From contig JAGTJM010000028.1 of NCBI GenBank assembly GCA_020747015.1, positions 310,001 through 374,000 of the forward strand: a stretch of 64,000 nt of DNA, written 5' to 3'. Under the pieces are notes generated by a model. The model searched no databases. It was not told the origin of the DNA and was given only the letters and a program-made list of their open reading frames with translations. Below are positions 56,874 to 64,000 of the stretch, piece after piece (the stretch's first letter is position 1; each line of letters opens with the position of its first letter). A program made the translations under genes and the position numbers. Source of the stretch: Pyrenochaeta sp. MPI-SDFR-AT-0127. Taxonomy: Eukaryota > Ascomycota > Dothideomycetes > Pleosporales > Cucurbitariaceae.

Positions 56874-58988
56874 ATGCGGACAGCACTGATCTTGGCCATA
56901 ATGGCCCTGGAAATTGTTAATGCACAGCAAGTTAGTACCTCTGGTAAATGTGGTGCTGCCGCCGGTGGCATCACTTGTGCCAGAAGTATCTTTGGTAACT
57001 GCTGCAGCCAGTAAGATTTTTCATTCTGACCATGAAGACATACGCTGACTTGACTTTTCTCAATTACAGGTACGGATGGTGTGGATCCTCATTAGCCTAT
57101 TGTACGCACCTCCAACCTACAGGATATATCTGAAACAAACACTAAGTTCAAATGCTCACCGTTAGGCGGTACTGGATGTCAGTCTGATTATGGCACCGGG
57201 TGCTCTTCACCCTCGACTGGTGGACTCCAAGTCTTAGAGGACGGATCCTGCGGTGGAGATACTGGATATACGTGCCAAGGTAGCTCCTTTGGCAACTGCT
57301 GCTCCCAGTGAGTATGCCATTGGCCAAGATATCGAAGCATACTAATTGTACTTAGATATGGGTGGTGCGGACGAACTGTAGGAGAATCCGTGTACGAATT
57401 ACATTTGAGATATCACTGACCTTGTCTAACGATATCTAGTCCAGTTACTGTGGCACTGGTTGCAATCCGCTCGCAGGCACTTGCAACAATCCCGCTTCAT
57501 CTTCTTCAATCCATGTTGCAACAACTCTATCCACTGCAACTCGTTCGCCCGCTGCTACTCCTTCTCCAGCAGTGAAGGTCTCCAACAATGCTCGTTGCGG
57601 CAATACTGAGGGTGCAACAGGTGGCCTTAACTGCATTGGTTCCCAGTGGGGTGATTGTTGCTCGCAGTCAGTATTACCCAATCTGTCCCGGCATGAATTC
57701 TCCTCTGATTTGAGCTCGAACCTTCAGGTACGGATACTGTGGATCAACCTCGCTCTACTGTGGGAACAAATGTCAAGCTGGATTTGGTAAATGCGACGCC
57801 AAAGTATCAAGCTCAAGTTCGCATCTCTCCTCTGCTACCAGTTCAAAGGTTTCATCGGCCTCTAGTTCAAGCCAAAGCTCCTTGAAGACTTCTTCCGTCA
57901 CTAGCTCGCTACAGACTTCTTCTGCCGCAAGTTCCATAAGATCATCTTCGATTTCTAATTCAGCAGCATCAACGACAATGACAATAACATCGCAATCCAG
58001 TACCAGGGCATCTTCATCTAGTGCCAGCTCTACCAGGACATCTTCGTCAAGTGCAACCGCTACCAGGGCATCTTCGTCTAGCAGCTCCAATCAGACCTCT
58101 TCGTCAAGTGCCAGCTCCGCTAAGGCTTCTTCATCAAGTGTAAGCTCCACTATGGCTTCTTCGTCAAGTGCTAGCTCCACTAGGGCTTCTTCGTCAAGTG
58201 ATAGCTCTACTATGGTATCTTCGTCTAGCAGCTTCACTCAGACATCTTCGTCAAGTGATAGCTCTACTACAGCATCTTCATCGAGTGCCACCTCTTCCAA
58301 AACCTCATATACTTCAACCGTAACATCTATTCAATCTCCACCCAGCGCAGCTGTTTCGTCGACCCAGTTGTCATCCAGTGCAGCTGTTTTGCCGACTCAG
58401 TCTTCACCCAGTGTAGCCGGATCTTCCTCTGTGCCTAGTGCCGCTCCCTCCGCGAGTTGCTTGGTCACGCCTACCAATTATGTAGACAATGGCGATTTCG
58501 AGACTGGAAATATTGCCCCTTGGACAACCGCTAGCTCAGCAAGATTAAATTATGCCATTGAGAGTGGCTTGAATGCCCATTCTCGCCAATATGCTGTAGT
58601 AGCCACGGGCACAAGCAACGTTGGCCAATCGACCATCACCTTCCGTCAATCCGGCATTTCAATCGCGGCTGGGACCGAAATTAACGTGAACGTCTATGTC
58701 AAATCTTTCCGCAAAAATAATGACTGCCGTTTCACCGTTTATTTCGACAACGACAGATTGGGCTACATAAGGCCAAGCGGCTCAACTGTGGGCGATTGGA
58801 AACAGGTGGGCACCGGAGCTTCGGCTGTTGGCTACAACGTCAAGTCAAAGCCGAACGACTTACATGACCTCGTGGTTGAGTTTTCGTGTGATGCTGTCAG
58901 TGGCCTTCCACTCTTTGCCCTGGACGACGCTTCTATTGTTGCAATTAAGGGCCCAAACAATGCACCGCTCTGCCCTTCATCACCCTAA
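56874..58988 (+). CDS. Secreted protein with three CBM18 chitin-binding modules (606 aa)
   Basis: Six exons: 56874-57010, 57070-57101, 57166-57307, 57356-57377 (22 nt), 57440-57666 and 57728-58988. Signal peptide about 1-17 (ALILAIMALEIVNA). Three hevein-type CBM18 modules (about 26-61, 82-119 and 165-203), each with the FGNCCSQ or WGDCCSQ core, YGWCG/YGYCG and YCGTGC/YCGNKC; the aromatic residues that stack on chitin are present. Then comes a Ser/Thr-rich linker with a 30-nt tandem repeat (residues about 281-378), probably O-mannosylated, and a C-terminal beta-sandwich-like domain (about 432-606; NGDFETGNIAPW start, DDASIVAI end) resembling CBM4/9-type galactose-binding folds. There is no catalytic domain and no GPI signal. 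Likely binds chitin outside the cell, shielding the hyphal wall or attaching to substrates. Each module has an intron at the identical codon. Confidence 0.9.
58008..58301 (+). repeat. Coding 30-nt minisatellite, about 10 units
   Basis: Ten tandem units of ten codons (two units are nine codons) with consensus peptide ASSSSASSTR. The Ser codons within a unit are used in a fixed order (TCT TCG TCA AGT), which shows recent expansion at DNA level rather than selection for Ser alone. The third and eighth units are the 27-nt form, five units apart, suggesting duplication of a larger five-unit block. Confidence 0.88.
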
Positions 58989-60592
58989 ATTTAACCAATA
59001 GCACGGCCATATTCTAGACCAGACTGAAGTTCGCTTCAGAAGCGCAGTCCTGCGGGAGTTTGAGGGCTGGTCATGATTTTCAAGTTTAGATTAGAGCAAG
59101 TCCTGGTGTATATACTTCTTACATTCTTTAAGTCAATCTATACCATATTGCATGTGGTCTATAACATAACGCTATTTCCCTCATGAGATGAGAGCAACTG
59201 TCTCGATGTGTATGGATCCATGGTGGAGATTACATTAATACAGGTTGATACATCATCTTGAAGTGTCGTTCTGAATAGCCATGCTGCAACTGCACAACCG
59301 GATGCCGACTTCTCGCCTCGGGCCAGACCGTATTCATCTCATTCTGCATCTCACCCAGCTTCGCGCCTACGCTACTGTTAGTCCGATCTCACCACGAGCA
59401 CAGCGTTCTACTGACCGGATACATATTAGTGTGGGCTTGATGTAAACCAGCCACAGTTAGTGCCTGAACGCAGTCAGCAACATTGCACATTGTGCCTATA
59501 CAACCATCATTGTTGCCGTGGTAGTAGTCATAAGTGGATACGAAGCCGGTACCACCACCTATGTATTTGGCTTGATGCCAACAACGGTTCAAGTCTTACT
59601 GTTGTTCTGTCGAAGGAACACCGATTTGAGATTTGCATGCACTTAAATTTCCATATATAGGCACGCTGTCCGCTCTGATAGGGATATTTAGGTCTATGTA
59701 TGGCTCCATATCTGGACCATCAGTGTTGATGAAGTCTGGATTGGCCACATGCTTATTATTGAATTGCTGTACAACTCTAGTACTGAGTTCACCAGCTTTA
59801 TGGCCATTACTTCTAAACTTATGTTATTAGTAACTTTAAATGCGAAGTATGTTTCCAAGTAGATTTCTAGAGAGAAGCTTGAAATAAGCGTAAGCAGAAG
59901 CTCGACCAGAAGACTGATGGGTTGAATGACTTCGTGTTGGGAGGCTAAGCTTTAGTGTGGTTGACCCACTGTGGTGTTACAAGTTCGTCCTACTTCTGCC
60001 GGACTACAAACTCCGTCCACTTCACACTCCGCAGGTCCACTTCATACCCCGCAGATCCACTTTATGTCGCAGAAAGTGGATATTCTCGCAATGATTGAGG
60101 TTTTCAATGGACTAAAGTTGCTTGGAACAAGTCTTGACGTGCGTCAAAGGCTTACCGTTGAGGCTTGTGAGTGGTTGAGCCGGGTAAAATGCTGGGCGTG
60201 CGTCAACGGCGGACAATCTTTTCGAACGTCTTCACTCAAACAACACGCCATTGGGGTTCGAGTCATGCTATTAGGGTTCAGAGAGTGTATGATAGTGGAA
60301 TGATTAGATTGGTACGAAGGTCAAGGTGACGTATGTGGATTGGAGGGTATCCACATACGAGAGCGGCCCATGGGGAAGGAGACGATGGAACCACGTTCTT
60401 CCCCCACGAAGATCTGCATCTGTGCAATGCCGATCCCTACATCCCGTATATATCCAGGGTGACATCATGGCCCTCCTCTAAAATCATCTATATAGAAAAT
60501 ACATTATTACTGCTCGTCAACGTGGATTCGAACTTTTTCAATACTGCTTCCTATCTCCCTGAGCCTCTCGCAGGTTCTACCACACCACAACC
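58989..60592. other. Intergenic with a small tandem repeat
   Basis: No gene recognised. At 60016-60074 a 20-nt unit (TCCACTTCACACTCCGCAGG) occurs three times with variation. The last 100 nt before the transporter start contain TATATAG-like sequence (60489-60495) that may be its core promoter. Confidence 0.5.
60016..60074. repeat. 20-nt direct repeat, three copies
   Basis: Units begin TCCACTT and end CGCAGG, CGCAGA and CGCAGAA. The third copy is the most diverged. Confidence 0.65.
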
Positions 60593-62585
60593 ATGGACAC
60601 AAAGGAAAAGCCAGAGGCCGTGCGACGTAACTCCCAGACACCCTCAGGATCCTTCACCGACGTCCCCATCCATGAAACCACGCGCAATCGCTCCGCTACC
60701 AGCCATGGCGGAGGAAAGCGACAAGAAGAAATAGCACGAATTGATGCACTCGCTACAGCTCCAGGCGTGACCATGGCATCCTTTGCGCATCTCGACGAGA
60801 AGAAGATATTGAGAAAGATGGATTTGCGACTGATTCCTATGCTCGCCCTACTATATCTGCTCTCATTTCTCGACAGAGGAAATATTGGCAACGCGAAGAT
60901 CGAGGGCTTGACCGAGGATCTGGGTATGAGTGCCAGCCAGTATAACTGGGCGCTTACGGTTCGTTTCATCTATGCGCGAACTGTATGGGGGGCTTACACT
61001 GACTCCGCATTTACACACTTCAGGTCTTCTTCTTTACCTATTCTGGTAAGATCTCGTGCAATACACTTTCATGAAATACACTAACTTGACTTTCAACGCC
61101 TTAAGCGTTCGAAGTGCCTTCCAATCTTCTTCTCAAGAAGCTCCGCCCGTCCATCTGGTTGCCAACAATTATGGTAGCGTGGGGTGTTGTCATGACGTTG
61201 ATGGGCATTGTCCAGAACTACCATGGTCTGCTCATTTCGCGAATATTTCTCGGTGTGACGGAAGCTGGGTACGTTGATCCCATACTCAACTGTGGGATCA
61301 AAGCATGCTGACAATTGAACAGCCTATTCCCAGGTGTTGCGTACTATATTACTATGTGTACGTATGCACAGCGTGAGCATGTTTCAATCGGAGCGGGAAT
61401 TGACTTTGTATTCTTCTAGGGTATGCCCGGCACGAAGCACAATTCCGACAGGCTCTTTTCTTCTCCGCAGCTTCAGTTGCAGGTGCATTTAGTGGCCTCC
61501 TAGCTTTTGGAATTGCGCATATGGATGGCGTGGGTAATCTCGCTGGTTGGCGTTGGATCTTCATTCTAGAGGGTCTGTTGACAGTTGTTGTCGCCATCAT
61601 TGCATACTTTACACTGTACGACTTTCCAGAAACTGCAAGTTTTTTGACCGAAGAAGAACGAGCATTTGTTGTGTATCGTCTGAAGTATCAAGGACACAAA
61701 GACGAAGTCGATGGTGCCGTAAGAGTCGCACAGGACGATACGTTCCAGTGGAAGTTTGTCAAATCTGCGTTCCTTGATTGGCAAATTTGGGCTAGTATTT
61801 GGGTGTACTGGGGTACGTCTGACACCATGTCTCTCTGTATATGACTGACACAAATAGGTATTGTTTGCCCACTATATGGAATCTCGCTTTTCCTGCCCTC
61901 TATCATTAAGGGCCTCGGATACACCAGTTCGACCGCACAGCTCTTGACTGTTCCAATCTATATCACCGCATCGGTGCTCGCTGTTGTTGTAGCATGGTTT
62001 AGTGACCGCGTTGGAAAGCGATACCCTTTCATTCTCGTTTGCCTTTGTATCATGGCGGTGGGGTTCATCATGTGCATCGCTGGCGGCTCTATTCCTGGGG
62101 TGGTTTATGCTGGAGTTTTCATTGCCACCTGCGCTCTGTACCCGGCTTTTCCGGGTAATATTACGTGGTTGTCCAACAGTAAGGCTCATCGCAAAACTCC
62201 TGTGCATCTTTTACTGACCTGCTACTAGATCTTGCTGGTTCCACAAAACGCGCGACTGGCCAAGCCATACAGATCGCTGTCGGAAATCTTGCGGGAGGTG
62301 AGTTATTCCGATGAGACAGAATTCCTTTCCCAAGGCTGATGGGTAATAGCAATGGCATCGAACTTTTATAGGGGAGAAGACGCGCCACGCTATCTTCTCG
62401 GACATGCCCTTGAGCTCGGCTTTATTGTCGCTGGTATCCTGGCAGTGCTCGTACTGGTTTTCAACTACAAACGAATCAACGCAAAGAGGGAGCGGCAGTT
62501 GGCGGAGGGGGCGCACAACGGCTACACGCCAGAGGAGTTGGGCGAACTCGGTGACCGTGCCATGACATTCAAATATTTCTTGTAA
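60593..62585 (+). CDS. MFS transporter, Dal5/Tna1 (ACS) type (534 aa)
   Basis: Proton-coupled uptake of an organic anion such as allantoate, nicotinate, pantothenate or a related vitamin or amide (anion:cation symporter family); the substrate is not predictable. Eight exons: 60593-60958, 61024-61045 (22 nt), 61106-61268, 61323-61357 (35 nt), 61420-61812, 61858-62178, 62229-62297 and 62350-62585. All seven introns are GT-AG, 45-65 nt. Family marks: KILRKMDLRLIPMLALLYLL before TM1, LSFLDRGNIGNAKIEGL, AFEVPSNLLLKKLRPSIWLP (TM2-3), LGVTEAGLFPGVAYYITMWY (TM4), and the late SNNLAGSTKRATGQAIQI and LAGAMASNFYRGEDAPRY segments. The N-terminal tail is cytosolic and Thr/Ser-rich. It converges on the CCDC97-like gene with 88 bp between stop codons. 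Confidence 0.93.
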
Positions 62586-62673
62586 TCTAGAATTGTCAGT
62601 TCGATAGAAAGGTGATAGATGTGCAAGAGTAACAGTACCCACTTGGTTGATCTCGAGGATTGGGATGACCTGT

Positions 62674-63390
62674 TCAATAGTCTTGAATGCCCGTCTCTCC
62701 CGTCAGTACCTTCTCTTTACCCTCTCCATCCGAGTCAAAATCACTCTCCATACTCTCGAACCATTGATCCTGCAAATCTCTCTCTTCTTCAATAGGGTCG
62801 TACCTGGCATGATCTACCTTCGAATACTCAAAATCCTCGTCGCCGCCCCTCAAGAATCTCTGTGTCATCTCATCCACCCACCACTTTCTTCCCTCCTCCT
62901 TCGTCATAGGAACATCGTCTTTGTCTTCTTCCACAATCTGTCCTTGTGGTCCGCGATTATACGTGAAAAGCGAGTTTGGGTCGGGCTGTGCGAGGGCGTC
63001 CTTCTTTGCTTCGGCACGCCACAGATCAGTCGCCATTTGGCCAGAGAAGCCCTTAAGACGTCCTTCTACTTCGCGCTCAGAGGCGGTTTGGAAGCGCCGG
63101 ATTAGGCGATCGTAGAGAAGGGGATCGGCGAGTTCGAGGGAGGAGTCAGAGAAGTATTCGGGGTGCACTTCAAGGTAGCGTTTGCGCCGGTTCTTCGCTT
63201 TGAGTCTCTGGATCCGTTTGTCTTGTTCTTCTGGCGATTGCGCCTGATGCAAGGCATCTCTTGCATGCTCGTCGTCGTCGTTGTCGTCATCATGGACAAG
63301 ATTGCGGTTGGTGGACGTGGAGTCCTTTGGTGCATTCGCCGGTCGCAGCGCAAGGGGCACCATGATGGGTGGCGTGGTCACATGTGGCAT
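62674..63390 (-). CDS. CCDC97-like (DUF2052) protein (238 aa)
   Basis: Single exon. The core RRKRYLEVHPEYFSDSSLEL - ADPLLYDRLIRRFQTASERE matches the CCDC97 family, and the C-terminal FLRGGDEDFEYSKVD motif is also present. CCDC97 proteins have been linked to the SF3B splicing complex in animals; a role in the nucleus or splicing here is by analogy. The protein is acidic and hydrophilic, with a Lys/Arg-rich coiled region near residues 50-75 and Asp/Glu-rich tails. The start is taken at the ATG at 63390, because the 8-codon extension upstream begins with GTG. It is divergent from the gene starting at 63895, sharing about 500 nt of upstream sequence. Confidence 0.85.
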   Translation of the reverse strand: MPHVTTPPIMVPLALRPANAPKDSTSTNRNLVHDDDNDDDEHARDALHQAQSPEEQDKRIQRLKAKNRRKRYLEVHPEYFSDSSLELADPLLYDRLIRRFQTASEREVEGRLKGFSGQMATDLWRAEAKKDALAQPDPNSLFTYNRGPQGQIVEEDKDDVPMTKEEGRKWWVDEMTQRFLRGGDEDFEYSKVDHARYDPIEEERDLQDQWFESMESDFDSDGEGKEKVLTGETGIQDY

Positions 63391-63894
63391 CCCCTGCTGG
63401 AGATCAGACGACACGGCTTTGGGCGTTTGGCATCAATAGCGCGAGTGCGAGCTGTGAAAGAAGAGGCCATGTTCTCTCCCACGTTCAAATGATTGATAAT
63501 TAATGACGCCACAAGCTCGGGCGGGGCGCCATGCCCAAAACGCGTGCGGCAACGAACCACGCCACCTCTAATGATCGTCTGTTTCATCCGTGCATCAAAC
63601 ATAGACCAGGAACAGCTGGCCTTCTCGGTCTTAATTTGTTCAGTCTCTCTTTTTCTCGCCTTTGCATTTGTGTCGCATTCTACAAGCCTTGGTCCTGAAT
63701 CTTTTCGCAGGCCGAATTGATTGCACCGGCATCACGGTCCGCGGCAGAAAGAGCTTGGAACCATCCTGGGACGTGTACATTTGACTTTTGTCTTTTCGAT
63801 TCTTGAGTGCTGCATCAATCCAGTGCTTATTTTGGACACTCTCCTACTCTGTTTGGTATTCGACGATAGAGAAAGCTTCACATAGCATCAGATC
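63391..63894. promoter_or_regulatory. Shared divergent promoter region
   Basis: A 504-nt gap between the start codons of the minus-strand CCDC97-like gene and the plus-strand gene at 63895. It has no TATA box that I can see. The plus-strand side is pyrimidine-rich, as in housekeeping fungal promoters. Confidence 0.45.
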
Positions 63895-64000
63895 ATGTCT
63901 TCCCGTCAGAAAACGCAAAAGAAACCCAAGGCAGCAAAGGAGGCCGAAAAACAAGCACGACAGCTCCCGCTATCTACAATCCTCAAAAATGTCGGTAGAG
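63895..64000 (+). CDS. Start of an unidentified gene, cut by the window end
   Basis: ATG at 63895 (context gatcATGTC) opens a frame that runs to the window edge (35 codons seen). The peptide begins MSSRQKTQKKPKAAKEAEKQ and continues with ARQLPLSTILKNV. Such a Lys/Ala-rich basic start is common in nuclear or ribosome-biogenesis proteins, but no family can be named. A GGTAGAG at the very end might be a splice donor. Confidence 0.6.
   Translation, partial: MSSRQKTQKKPKAAKEAEKQARQLPLSTILKNVGR

Overview
The window is nuclear DNA of a filamentous ascomycete (Pezizomycotina). The evidence is short spliceosomal introns (about 44 to 127 nt) with GTATGT/GTAAGT-type donors, CTGAC/CTAAC-like branch points and CAG/TAG acceptors, together with monocistronic genes and typical mould families: a YAT amino-acid permease, a Dal5/Tna1-type MFS carrier, a fungal rhodopsin-domain membrane protein, a Rom2-like RhoGEF, CBM18 chitin-binding modules and Cys-rich secreted proteins. 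A Dothideomycete is plausible, but that is inference.

Layout. 0-0.8 kb: 3' part of a short-chain dehydrogenase with a GC-AG intron. 0.8-17.4 kb: AT-rich, gene-poor sequence holding a small hypothetical ORF, two small secreted Cys-rich proteins (8915-9356 and 16877-17382), an F-box protein, a dicarboxylate/glutamate (DAACS) symporter, and a 430-bp MITE with near-perfect 100-bp inverted ends (15762-16191) lying 0.7 kb upstream of the second secreted protein. 19-21.7 kb: a large disordered protein. 21.7-27.3 kb: 5.6 kb without a recognisable gene. 27-31 kb: a second, full-length F-box protein and a six-exon rhodopsin-domain protein. 33.3-34.1 kb: a (GAA)72 tract next to a RanBP2-type zinc-finger gene. 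36-42.4 kb: amino-acid permease and Baeyer-Villiger-type monooxygenase. 44-49 kb: 1,695-residue RhoGEF. 52-54 kb: fucose-permease-like MFS carrier. 56.7-59 kb: three-module CBM18 chitin-binding protein. 60.6-64 kb: Dal5/Tna1-like MFS carrier, CCDC97-like protein, and the first codons of another gene.

The genes do not form an evident biosynthetic cluster. The common themes are nutrient uptake (four transporters), the cell surface and wall (RhoGEF, CBM18, secreted proteins), and alternation of housekeeping-like blocks with repeat-bearing gene-poor blocks that carry the effector-like genes. Exon structures were worked out by hand from reading-frame continuity and splice signals; no database search was possible. 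I found no tRNA, rRNA or CRISPR. The observations most worth following are the MITE beside an effector-like gene, the repeated intron positions in the CBM18 modules, the GC-AG intron inside the SDR active site, and the (GAA)72 tract.
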